Positions 18,586 to 25,993 of a stretch of DNA of 64,000 nucleotides are shown piece by piece (position 1 is the stretch's first letter; the number at the start of each line of letters is the position of its first letter). Made by a program: the position numbers and the translations under genes. This DNA comes from Motilibacter aurantiacus (GTDB taxonomy: Bacteria > Actinomycetota > Actinomycetes > Motilibacterales > Motilibacteraceae), in contig NZ_JAANNO010000001.1 in assembly GCF_011250645.1 (NCBI RefSeq), positions 103,196 to 167,195 on the forward strand, given 5' to 3'. Below the pieces are notes generated by a model. That model searched no databases. It was not told where the DNA came from and saw nothing but the letters and a program-made list of their open reading frames with translations.

Positions 18586-19608
18586 GTGACGTACTCGGAC
18601 GACGAGTTCGTGGCACGGCTGCCGAAGGTGGAGCTCCACGTCCACCTGGAGGGCTCCCTTCAGCCCTCCACGCTGCTGCAGCTGCTGGGCAAGCACGGCG
18701 ACCTGCCGGCGCTGCGGGCGATCCCGCGCTCGGCCGAGGGGCTGCGCGAGTGGTACGCCTTCCGCGACTTCGCGCACTTCATCGAGGTGTACCTCGCATC
18801 GGTCGAGGCGCTGCGCGACCCCGAGGACTTCGAGCTGCTGGCCCGCACGGCCGCGGACGCGCTGGCGGCCCAGCGGGTCCGCTACGCCGAGGTCACGTGG
18901 AGCCCGCAGCTGCACCTGGGCCGCGGGCTGAGCCTGCCCGACGTGTTCGCCGGCCTGGAGGCCGGTCGCGTCGCCGCCGAGGCCGAGCACGGGATCGTGC
19001 TGCGCTGGGTGACGGACGTCAGCGGCCACCTGCCGGTCGAGGCCGCCGACCGGGCGCTCGACGCCGTCCTCGCGCTCGAGGCTCCGTCGGTCATCGGGTT
19101 CGGGCTCGGCGGCCCGGAGGTCGACCGGGCGCCCTTCGCGCCGGTCTTCCGCCGGGCCCGCGCGGCCGGGCTGCGCAGCCTGCCCCACGCCGGCGAGGTG
19201 ACCGGCCCGGACTCGATCCGGTCGGCCCTGGACGACCTCGGTGCCGAGCGCATCGGGCACGGCATCGCCGCCGTCCGCGACCCGGAACTGCTCGCCCGGC
19301 TGGCCCGCGAGCAGGTGGTCCTCGAGGTGTGCCCGACGAGCAACGTGCGCACCCGCGTCGTCGCGTCCCTCGCCGAGCACCCGCTGCGCCGGCTCCTCGA
19401 CGCCGGCGTGCCGGTGACCGTGGCCAGCGACGACCCGCCGATGTTCGGGACGACCCTGAACCGGGAGCACCTGGCCTGCCTGCGCGAGCTCGGCCTGACG
19501 CGGGCGCAGTTGGCGGAGACCGTCGCGGTCGGCGTCCGGGCCGGATCCGCTCCGGAGCCGGTCCGGGCGGGACTGCTCGCCGAGCTGGCGGCCCTGCCCC
19601 TCGACTAG
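18586..19608 (+). CDS. Adenosine deaminase-family protein
   Basis: A 340-residue metal-dependent TIM-barrel deaminase. Zinc ligands are seen in HVHLEGS (residues 18-24 region), HAGEVTGP, the catalytic-loop RIGHGI and VASDDPPMFGT. The barrel and signature match adenosine deaminase and the Streptomyces-type 6-aminodeoxyfutalosine deaminases, which share FGLGGPE and CPTSN as seen here. Beside ahcY, conversion of the adenosine product to inosine is the economical reading; a menaquinone (futalosine) role is the main alternative, and no other futalosine gene is in the window. Start GTG 18586 has a GAGGTGA ribosome-binding site. It converges with the next gene (4 bp between stops). Confidence 0.85.
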   Translation: MTYSDDEFVARLPKVELHVHLEGSLQPSTLLQLLGKHGDLPALRAIPRSAEGLREWYAFRDFAHFIEVYLASVEALRDPEDFELLARTAADALAAQRVRYAEVTWSPQLHLGRGLSLPDVFAGLEAGRVAAEAEHGIVLRWVTDVSGHLPVEAADRALDAVLALEAPSVIGFGLGGPEVDRAPFAPVFRRARAAGLRSLPHAGEVTGPDSIRSALDDLGAERIGHGIAAVRDPELLARLAREQVVLEVCPTSNVRTRVVASLAEHPLRRLLDAGVPVTVASDDPPMFGTTLNREHLACLRELGLTRAQLAETVAVGVRAGSAPEPVRAGLLAELAALPLD

Positions 19609-19612
19609 CCGC

Positions 19613-20176
19613 TCAGGCCCTGGCCGGCTCGTCCGCGGTCAGCCCGGGGAGCCCGTCGATGCTGCGGGCGTTGGCCTCGCGGCGGTACTCCGCCAGCCCC
19701 TCCGGCCCGCTGTGCTCGGCGCCGAGCCGGATGAGGTCGCGCTCGCCGACGAAGTCCATCACCGGCACGCCCCAGCCGCAGGAGTCGCTGACCCGCGTGA
19801 CGTCGACGACCACGACGGCGCGGGTGCTCGGGTGCGGCGGGTGGCGGCGTACGACGTCCTCGAAGTCCGGCTCCCCCGGCAGCGCGACCCGGCCCGTCCC
19901 GTGCAGCCTGACGATGCGCGGGCGCTTGTCGAAGGCGCAGAACATCACGCAGATGCGGCCGTTCTCCCGCAGGTGGGCCGCGGTCTCGGTGCCGCTGCCG
20001 GTGTAGTCCACCCACGCGACGCGATCCGGGCCCAGAACCGAGAACGTGTCGTGGCCCCGTGGTGACACGTTGACGCGCCCGTCCGCGGCCAGCGGGGCGG
20101 TGGCGACGAAGAACAGGTGCTGCGCGTCGATCCACCGCCGCAGCGACTCGTCGATCCCGTCGAAGACCTTGCCCAT
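19613..20176 (-). CDS. Pyridoxamine 5'-phosphate oxidase-family flavin-binding protein
   Basis: A 187-residue split-barrel protein. MGKVFDGIDESLRRWID, FFVATAPLAADGRVNVSPRG and WVDYTGSGTETAAHLRENGR are typical of the PPOX subfamily whose members bind FMN or F420. Its middle part (ICVMFCAFDKRPRIVRLHGTG) forms the second barrel strand pair. Substrate is unknown; the presence of fbiA/fbiB elsewhere in the window makes an F420 cofactor conceivable. Start ATG 20176 gives the usual family N-terminus; an ATG at 20185 would add three residues. Confidence 0.85.
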   Translation of the reverse strand: MGKVFDGIDESLRRWIDAQHLFFVATAPLAADGRVNVSPRGHDTFSVLGPDRVAWVDYTGSGTETAAHLRENGRICVMFCAFDKRPRIVRLHGTGRVALPGEPDFEDVVRRHPPHPSTRAVVVVDVTRVSDSCGWGVPVMDFVGERDLIRLGAEHSGPEGLAEYRREANARSIDGLPGLTADEPARA

Positions 20177-20307
20177 GCCGAGCATCGTAGGTTCGCCGGG
20201 CGCAGCGGCTCTGCACGGAGCGGCCGCCCGCGTCCGACAGGCGAGGGAGCGAAGGCGGGCGAGGGCCTCGCGGAGCAGTCGCGGCGCGCGGGCGGGCGCA
20301 CACCGAC

Positions 20308-20326
20308 GCGTGGACCTGGTCCACGC
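20308..20326. promoter_or_regulatory. 19-bp perfect palindrome, candidate operator
   Basis: GCGTGGACC / GGTCCACGC arms of 9 bp around a single central T, 31 bp upstream of the methyltransferase start and about 130 bp upstream of the divergent PPOX gene. The size and position suit a TetR- or GntR-like repressor site, but no regulator gene of that type is adjacent. Confidence 0.4.
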
Positions 20327-20356
20327 CGACGGCCGGCGCAGCGGCAGGCTTGGCCC

Positions 20357-20968
20357 ATGAGCCGATGGGACGACATCCGGGGCGACCGCACCGGGGCCGA
20401 CTACGCCGCCCGCTTCGACGCGCTGAGCGCATCCGGAGCCGACGTCCACGGGGAGGCCGCGCTCTGCGCACGGCTCGCCGGGCCCGGGGCGCGCGTCCTC
20501 GACGCCGGCTGCGGGACGGGGCGCGTCGCCATCCGGCTCGCCGAGCTCGGGTACGCCGTGGTCGGGGTCGACCTCGACCCCGGCATGCTCGCCGTGGCGA
20601 GGGCGCGGGCACCGCACATCCCGTGGGTGGAGAGCGACCTCGCCGCCCTGGACCTGGGCCCGGCGGACGGCACGCCCTTCGACCTGGTCGTCGCCGCCGG
20701 CAACGTCGTCTCGCTCGTGGCACCGGGCACCGAGGCCGTCGTGGTCAGCGCCATGGCGGGCCGGCTGCGCCCGGCGGGGCTGCTCGTGGCCGGCTTCGGG
20801 CTCGACCCGGCCCACCTGCCGCTGGACGAGCCGACCGTGTCCCTCGCCCAGTACGACGCCTGGTGCGCGGGCGCCGGCCTGACGCTCGAGGACCGCTTCG
20901 CCACCTGGGACGGGCAGGCGTACGCGGGCGGCGGCTACGCGGTCAGCGTGCATCGGCGGGCAGGCTGA
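20357..20968 (+). CDS. Class I SAM-dependent methyltransferase
   Basis: A 203-residue protein with a standard Rossmann methyltransferase core: motif I VLDAGCGTGRVAIRLAELG (near residue 48), acidic end of strand 2 VVGVDLDPGML, motif post-II ESDLAALDL and motif IV FDLVVAAGNVVSL. The C-terminal part is short, as in small-molecule methyltransferases. Start ATG 20357 fits the family. Substrate unknown. It produces SAH, the substrate of the nearby AhcY, but so does every methyltransferase, so this is not strong context. Confidence 0.85.
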   Translation: MSRWDDIRGDRTGADYAARFDALSASGADVHGEAALCARLAGPGARVLDAGCGTGRVAIRLAELGYAVVGVDLDPGMLAVARARAPHIPWVESDLAALDLGPADGTPFDLVVAAGNVVSLVAPGTEAVVVSAMAGRLRPAGLLVAGFGLDPAHLPLDEPTVSLAQYDAWCAGAGLTLEDRFATWDGQAYAGGGYAVSVHRRAG

Positions 20969-20998
20969 GGGCGGGAGGAAAAAACTCCCCGGGCGGGG

Positions 20999-21022
20999 GG
21001 AACCCTTCCGGGAGCCAGGGTC
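20999..21022 (+). promoter_or_regulatory. Likely ECF sigma promoter (GGAAC-N16-GTC)
   Basis: GGAAC at 20999-21003 and GTC at 21020-21022 are separated by 16 bp, the layout of promoters read by SigE-like ECF sigma factors. The site lies 58 bp upstream of the exported repeat protein and about 0.9 kb before the SigE-family sigma gene, fitting an autoregulated module. Confidence 0.5.
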
Positions 21023-21080
21023 TTCAGGCAGGTGAGGGCGGCCGACCGGCCGCCCCGCCCCGGAAGCAACGGAGACCCTC

Positions 21081-21863
21081 ATGCGCTCGTCCGCCCTCCC
21101 CCGTCGGAGCCTTCGCACCACCCGTCGCGCCACGGCGGGCGCGCTGGCGGCCGTCGCCACGCTCGCCCCGATCGCCGCCGCCCACGCCGCTCCGCCCGCC
21201 GTGCCCACCGCCCGGCAGATCGTCACGCACTTCGCCCAGCAGGACAGACTCGAGGCGTACGTGCAGCATCCGCGCGACGAGGGGCCGCGCACCGTCGTCC
21301 ACGGCGGCCTGTGCTCGCAGCGCTTCGCAGGCGCCGGCTGCCGGCAGATGGTGTCCACCAAGGACGCCTCGGTCATGGTGTTCGGCACCGCCCGGCAGGC
21401 GTCCGACTGGGCGGGCAACGCCGACGACGTCGCCACCGCCGTGGGCCGGGTCGTGCTGTCGTACGGCAGCCCGGCGCGGGTCGCCGCCGACAAGCGGCCG
21501 GCGTACGAGCAGGCCCTGCGCGCCTACCTGCGCGACGCGGGGACGAAGGCGCCGGAAGCCGTCCGGATCGCCGTGCACCTCGCCTCCCAGGGCCTGCCCA
21601 TGCGCGACGCGCGTGACGAGGGCCGTGGCGCCACCCGGCTGGGGCTGGCCGCCGAGATCCCCGGCGCGACCCAGCTCGTCACGACCGACGGCCCGGCCGT
21701 CCTCGAGTTCCGCGACGAGGCGGCCGCGAAGGAGTACGTCTCCAACGCCGACGACGCGACCTACCGCCACGGCACGGTCGTCCTCTCCTACGGCAGCCCC
21801 GCCCGCGTCGCGGCGCCGGTGCGGCCGGTCTTCGAGAAGGCGTTGCGCGCATACCTGCGCTGA
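21081..21863 (+). CDS. Exported protein with two tandem homologous units
   Basis: A 260-residue precursor with an Arg-rich signal peptide (cleavage after A-H-A near residue 38). The mature part is an internal duplication. Unit 1 has SVMVFGTARQASDWAGNADD and then VVLSYGSPARVAADKRP, ending ALRAYLR. Unit 2 has AVLEFRDEAAAKEYVSNADD, then VVLSYGSPARVAAPVRP, ending ALRAYLR. One disulfide could form in unit 1 (LCSQRFAGAGC). I do not know this family. It sits just before a sigma factor and behind an ECF-type promoter, which suggests it is a regulon product or a signal of that sigma system. Confidence 0.75.
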   Translation: MRSSALPRRSLRTTRRATAGALAAVATLAPIAAAHAAPPAVPTARQIVTHFAQQDRLEAYVQHPRDEGPRTVVHGGLCSQRFAGAGCRQMVSTKDASVMVFGTARQASDWAGNADDVATAVGRVVLSYGSPARVAADKRPAYEQALRAYLRDAGTKAPEAVRIAVHLASQGLPMRDARDEGRGATRLGLAAEIPGATQLVTTDGPAVLEFRDEAAAKEYVSNADDATYRHGTVVLSYGSPARVAAPVRPVFEKALRAYLR

Positions 21864-21872
21864 CCCGATGCT

Positions 21873-21903
21873 GGCGACGCCGCGCACCGTGCGCGGCGTC
21901 GCC
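21873..21903 (+). terminator. 31-bp near-perfect palindromic hairpin
   Basis: Two 15-bp arms (from GGCGACGCC to GGCGTCGCC) surround a single C, 10 bp after the repeat-protein stop and 51 bp before the sigma gene. As RNA it forms a very stable hairpin, so it may terminate or attenuate read-through into the sigma gene. A protein-binding role is possible. Confidence 0.55.
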
Positions 21904-21953
21904 GGCCTGCCGCACCCGAGAGCACAGAAGCGCAGCACACGAATGGACTTTCC

Positions 21954-22472
21954 ATGAAGGAGCCGGAGGGGTTCCGCGGCTTCGTCGAGTCACGCTATGC
22001 GGCCCTCGTCCGCTTCGGCACCTTGCTCTGCGGGGACCCGGGGCGTGGCGAGGACACGGTCCAGGACGCCTTGTTGAAGACCCTGCAGGCGTGGGACCGG
22101 CTTGACCTGCACGGCGAGGGCGGCAACGGCGCGGAGGCCTACACCCGCACCGTGATGACGCACGCCGTCTGGCGCTCGGCGCGGCGCCGCTGGTGGGGCG
22201 AGCGCCCGACGGCTGAGCTGCCCGAGCTCGCGGACGCCGACGCGTACGCCGCCGCGGACACCGCCGACGCCGTGCGCCGAGCGCTCGCGGCGCTGCCCGC
22301 CCAGCAGCGCGTGGTCCTCGTGCTGCGCTACTGGGGCCAGCTGAGCGAAGCCGAGATCGCCGACCAGCTGAACTGCTCGGTCGGCACGGTGAAGAGCCGG
22401 GCCAGCCGGGCGATGGCTTCCCTGCGCGCGAGCGGCATGTTGGACGAGAGCCTCGAGGGAGGTGCCCGATGA
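21954..22472 (+). CDS. SigE-family ECF RNA polymerase sigma factor
   Basis: A 172-residue sigma-70-like factor with regions 2 and 4 only. Region 2 covers FVESRYAALVRFGTLLCGD and the DTVQDALLKTLQAWDR helix. Region 4 covers ALAALPAQQRVVLVLRYWGQLSEAEIADQL and the recognition helix CSVGTVKSRASRAM. This is the actinobacterial SigE-family subtype (around 170 residues). Its stop overlaps the next start (ATGA), so the sigma factor is coupled to a membrane-anchored partner that would be its anti-sigma. Confidence 0.93.
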   Translation: MKEPEGFRGFVESRYAALVRFGTLLCGDPGRGEDTVQDALLKTLQAWDRLDLHGEGGNGAEAYTRTVMTHAVWRSARRRWWGERPTAELPELADADAYAAADTADAVRRALAALPAQQRVVLVLRYWGQLSEAEIADQLNCSVGTVKSRASRAMASLRASGMLDESLEGGAR

Positions 22473-23932
22473 GCCCCGACGACGCGCGGATGCTCGAGCT
22501 GCTCGAGCGCGCGGTGTCCGACGTACGGCCGCGCTCGCAGCGGCCGACCGACGACGTCCTGGCCCGGGCCGCCCGGCGCCCGTGGGCCCGGTTGAGCGCC
22601 CGCGTCCGTGGCCTTCTCGGAGCGCTCGTCACGGTCGGCGCGATCGGCGGCGGCGCGTACGCCTTCGGCGCGGCGAGCGGCCCGGACGAGCCGGCGCCCC
22701 CGCCGTCGGTGACGCTGGACGCCGTGCTCCCCGCCGGCTGGGCGTACGACGACAGCGGCGTCGTCGTCGGCTGCGGCACCGCGCTGACCCCGCGCACCGT
22801 CTACCGCGATGCGCGGATCGAGGACGTCACCGCCTGCGAGCCGGACGAGCAGCCGCAGGTCACCGGCCCCGTGCTCGTCGTCGGCACGGTCGCTGCGAGC
22901 GCACGGGAGAAGCTCGCGGTCAGTGGTACTCCCACGCTGGTGAACGGCCGGGCGGCCTGGGCGCTCACCAACGGCGAGAGCCCCGTCGGCATCGCCGTGG
23001 CCACACTGTCCGGGGACCGGGCTGCCGGCTACCTCGTGGCGTCACCCGGCGACCCGGCGGCCCCGGTCGGCCCGCCCGTCGACGGCGTCGACGTCTGGCC
23101 GGTGGCCGAGGAGGCACTGGCGCTGCGCGGCCAGGTCCGTGCCTCCGGTGCCGCCGAGCCCGCGCTCACGCTGCCGGCTGCCGTCGCGGAGATCCGGCTC
23201 ACCCCGGGCATCAGCGGCTCGGGGCCGGACGCCCCGGCGTACGTCCGGAGCCCGGCCGGGATCGCTCGCGTGCTCTCGGCGCTGCGACAGCCGCCCGGGA
23301 CGTTCCGCGAGGGCTGCCCGCAGGCCGAGGCGGAGGCCCGCAGCCTCTGGCTGCAGGACGCGGCGACGGGCCGCTGGTCGCGGGTCGTCGTCACCACCGC
23401 TGACGGCGGCTGCCGCACGGCCTGGTCCGAGCTCGGCGGGCGGGAGCCCGTCGGGGACCCCGTCGCGCTCGTGCGCCAGCTCGACGAGGGCGAGCCCACC
23501 CCGGCCGCCCCAGCCGGGGCCGAGGTGGCCGCCGCCCACGGGATCGAGGCAGCGGTCCCGGCCGGCTGGTCCGTCGCCCGCGCGCCCGAGTTCGACCCGT
23601 GCACGGCGACCGCGCCCACGGTCGTCCTCGCCGACCGCGTCGTCCCGAGCTGCGCCGCCGGGCACGGCCTGCGGCCGCACCAGCCGTACTTGTGGCTGTC
23701 GCCGACGGCCCTGGAGGACGGCAGCGTGCTCGCCGGCGACCCGACCCCTCGGCCGGGTCGCGACGGGTCGACGGTCGCCTGGAGCGACGAGGACCTCCTC
23801 GCCGTCGGCTCCTCCACGGTGAGCGGCCGGCTCGGCGTCCCCGAGCGGGGCGCGGCGCGCTTCCTGCTCGTGGGGGTGACCGGCGAGCGGGCGGTGGCGG
23901 CTGTCGAGCGGCTGGTGGGGCTCAGCCCTTGA
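22469..23932 (+). CDS. Membrane-anchored protein coupled to the sigma factor (probable anti-sigma)
   Basis: A 487-residue protein with a cytoplasmic N-terminus of about 45 residues, one membrane helix (about residues 47-68, LLGALVTVGAIGGGAYAFGA) and a large exported region of about 415 residues with several cysteines. No zinc anti-sigma motif (HxxxCxxC) is seen. The topology, four-base overlap with the sigma gene and N-terminal helix-rich tail fit a non-ZAS anti-sigma factor that senses outside the cell. The exported part has two related halves (both with the pattern LPAGW or VPAGW followed by paired Cys), hinting at an internal duplication. Its 3' end overlaps the opposite DUF3140 gene by 11 bp. 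Confidence 0.75.
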   Translation: MSPDDARMLELLERAVSDVRPRSQRPTDDVLARAARRPWARLSARVRGLLGALVTVGAIGGGAYAFGAASGPDEPAPPPSVTLDAVLPAGWAYDDSGVVVGCGTALTPRTVYRDARIEDVTACEPDEQPQVTGPVLVVGTVAASAREKLAVSGTPTLVNGRAAWALTNGESPVGIAVATLSGDRAAGYLVASPGDPAAPVGPPVDGVDVWPVAEEALALRGQVRASGAAEPALTLPAAVAEIRLTPGISGSGPDAPAYVRSPAGIARVLSALRQPPGTFREGCPQAEAEARSLWLQDAATGRWSRVVVTTADGGCRTAWSELGGREPVGDPVALVRQLDEGEPTPAAPAGAEVAAAHGIEAAVPAGWSVARAPEFDPCTATAPTVVLADRVVPSCAAGHGLRPHQPYLWLSPTALEDGSVLAGDPTPRPGRDGSTVAWSDEDLLAVGSSTVSGRLGVPERGAARFLLVGVTGERAVAAVERLVGLSP

Positions 23933-24290
23933 GCGGGTCGTGGCCCCAGTTGCGCAGGCTCGCTCGCCAGCGCGAGTGCTCGACGTCCTCCTTGGCCGGC
24001 TTCTGCGCCAGGTGGCGGTGCACGTAGCCCGTCACCTTCCGCATGTGCGCTAGGTCGTCGTCGTCGAGGCCCCCCTTGGGCTTGCGCAGGATCTCCACGA
24101 TGCGGCGGCCGGACTCGTGCCCGACGGACTCCTTGCCGTCGGCGGAGTTCTTGCGCTCCCCCCCGGCCCAACCGACCGACTGCGACTCCTCGGTGCCCAG
24201 CCACTCCTCGAGCTGCTTGGCCGTCATGTTGACCGCGTCCTCGAACGCCTCGACGGTCGCGGCCCGCTCGTCCTTCGTGTCGTCTGCCAC
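23922..24290 (-). CDS. DUF3140 family protein
   Basis: A 122-residue soluble protein. It contains AVNMTAKQLEEWLGTEESQ, SVGHESGRRIVEILRK and KVTGYVHRHLAQKP, the run of conserved helices of actinobacterial DUF3140 proteins; it ends RASLRNWGHDPLK. GTG 24290 gives the usual start (VADDTKDE). Highly charged and probably a DNA- or stress-associated protein; the family has no proven function. Confidence 0.88.
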   Translation of the reverse strand: MADDTKDERAATVEAFEDAVNMTAKQLEEWLGTEESQSVGWAGGERKNSADGKESVGHESGRRIVEILRKPKGGLDDDDLAHMRKVTGYVHRHLAQKPAKEDVEHSRWRASLRNWGHDPLKG

Positions 24291-24420
24291 GCGCAGGCGG
24301 TACCCCGTGAGCGCCGGTCCCACCCGCGGAGCCCCTCCGGCCCGACGCCGGACGCCATGGCGCGGCTCCACCGGCAGCAGAGCACCTTCTCCCGACTCGT
24401 CGGCCGGGCGCAGCGGGACG

Positions 24421-25458
24421 TCAGGCGAGGAAGGCCGCCAGCCGCTCGGCCTCCGCCGAGACCTCCGCCCGCGACTGCGGGCCCAGCGGCTCGAACTCGT
24501 GCAGCTCGACCCGCGCGCCCGCGGGCTTCCAGCTCCCCGCGACCGCCCCGTCCACCAGGAACGTGCCGATCGACTGCGGGGACCTCGTCGAGAACACGAG
24601 CGGGCGGAGCCGCTCCGGCAGGGCCCCGGCGCGCCGGGCGTGCACGAGCAGCGCCGCGTCCCAGGTGGGCAGGAACCGCACCGGCGCGGGGACGTCGCCG
24701 TCGGGCAGCGGCAGGCCGGGCAGGTCGATCAGCTCCACCCCGTCCTCGGCCAGGAAGCGCCGCAGCGGCAGCCGCGCCAGCACGGGCCCCAGAGCGCGGA
24801 CGGGGAGCCCCGCCCAGTCGCCCACCGCCGCCGGCGTCGCCGGGCCGAAGGCCGTGAGGTAGCGCCGGACGAGCAGCTCGGGGCCGCGCTCCCCGTCATC
24901 GGCACCGGGAGCGCCGAGCCACGACTCGGCGGTCGCGAACAGGTCCGCCCGGCGCCGTTCCCACGTCCCCGACGGCGGCACGCGCACGAGGTCCAGCCAG
25001 AGCCCCGCCTCCGTCACCCGCACCGGCCGGGCCACCTGGTCCAGCGTGGCGCGCCTCACCGGCCCGTCGACGAGCGCCCGCCGCACGCGCTCGGCCGCCG
25101 CGGCGTACTCCTCCTCCGGGACGCCCCGTCCCGCCCGCAGCTGCCATCGGCGGCGCTCCTCCCGGACCGCGAGCGCCATGGGCCAGTAGTCCTCCGCCGA
25201 CACCAGGTGGATCGTAGCCCGAAGCAGGGTTCCCTGAACCACTGCTCGCTCCTCGAGGAGGCGGGTCAGGCCGTCGCGGCTGAGCGCCCGCATGCGGGAC
25301 CAGAGCCCGACGTACATCGAGGGGGCGTACTGGGCCTGGATGCCGCCGATGCGCTCCAGCACCTGCGGCACCGTGCCGGGGTGCGGGTCGAGCAGGCCCT
25401 GCCGGGCGAGCAGCGCGCGGTTGAGCTCGCGCGCGGTCAGCGTGCGCGGTCGCGCCAC
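24421..25458 (-). CDS. Winged-helix DNA-binding (AlkZ-like, HTH_42) protein
   Basis: A 345-residue protein of the tandem winged-helix HTH_42/AlkZ-like superfamily. The N-terminus has LNRALLARQGLL and the pivotal motif LERIGGIQAQYAPSMY, whose Q-A-Q fits the QxQ or QxD catalytic motif of AlkZ/AlkX DNA glycosylases. The middle has TLLRATIHLVSAEDYWP and the C-terminus VFSTRSPQSIGTFLVDG with a terminal winged helix. Family members remove bulky or crosslinked alkyl bases and some protect producers of DNA-damaging natural products. Start ATG/GTG near 25458 gives the family N-terminus. Function here is inferred. Confidence 0.82.
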   Translation of the reverse strand: MARPRTLTARELNRALLARQGLLDPHPGTVPQVLERIGGIQAQYAPSMYVGLWSRMRALSRDGLTRLLEERAVVQGTLLRATIHLVSAEDYWPMALAVREERRRWQLRAGRGVPEEEYAAAAERVRRALVDGPVRRATLDQVARPVRVTEAGLWLDLVRVPPSGTWERRRADLFATAESWLGAPGADDGERGPELLVRRYLTAFGPATPAAVGDWAGLPVRALGPVLARLPLRRFLAEDGVELIDLPGLPLPDGDVPAPVRFLPTWDAALLVHARRAGALPERLRPLVFSTRSPQSIGTFLVDGAVAGSWKPAGARVELHEFEPLGPQSRAEVSAEAERLAAFLA

Positions 25459-25474
25459 GGGAGCAGGCCCCGCG

Positions 25475-25891
25475 TCAGCCGAGGAAGCGGTCGACGGGGA
25501 TCCCGCACTCGGACGCGGTCCGCCGGGCCGCCGCCACCGCCTCGTCCCGGGACTGCCGGATCGCCGACGTGTCGCCCTGTGCGACCGCGTCCGAGGCGCG
25601 CACGAGCGCGGCCTGCAGCGACTCGGCGGCAGTGCGCAGGTCGGCGTCCTCGATCTGCCCGACGCGCTCGCTCAGCCGGTCGGCCGCCTGGCGCACCTCC
25701 TGCGCGTCGACCTGCTGGGCGTCGGCGATCCGGCTCTGCAGCGTGTCCCCGGCCAGCGCGACGCAGTCGCGGGCCTTGGTGGCGCTGTCCACCGCGCCCT
25801 GCGCGCCGTCGACGGCATCCTGTGCCTCGCTGCACCCGGCGAGGGCGACGAGCAGGACGAGGGCGGACACGGAGCGGGCAGTTGTACGCAT
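25475..25891 (-). CDS. Small helical lipoprotein
   Basis: A 138-residue lipoprotein: MRTTARSVSALVLLVALAGC gives a clear lipobox (L-A-G-C, Cys 20). The mature part is almost entirely helical with Ala, Asp and Gln-rich heptads (about residues 30-125), and has two Cys (RDCVAL and SECGIP) that may form a disulfide. It sits 16 bp upstream of the AlkZ-like gene. Function unknown. Confidence 0.75.
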   Translation of the reverse strand: MRTTARSVSALVLLVALAGCSEAQDAVDGAQGAVDSATKARDCVALAGDTLQSRIADAQQVDAQEVRQAADRLSERVGQIEDADLRTAAESLQAALVRASDAVAQGDTSAIRQSRDEAVAAARRTASECGIPVDRFLG

Positions 25892-25993
25892 GGGCCCATT
25901 GTCCGGCACGTCCGGGGAAAGCCGCGCGAAACCGGGCCGGGGAAGGGCCGTTCGTCTGCGCGCCGCTGCCCCCGAGGTGCAGGATGCGGAGCC

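Noticed and set aside
21081-21863. Exported tandem-repeat protein considered as a protease inhibitor
   Set aside because: No inhibitor signature or cysteine pattern of known families could be seen.
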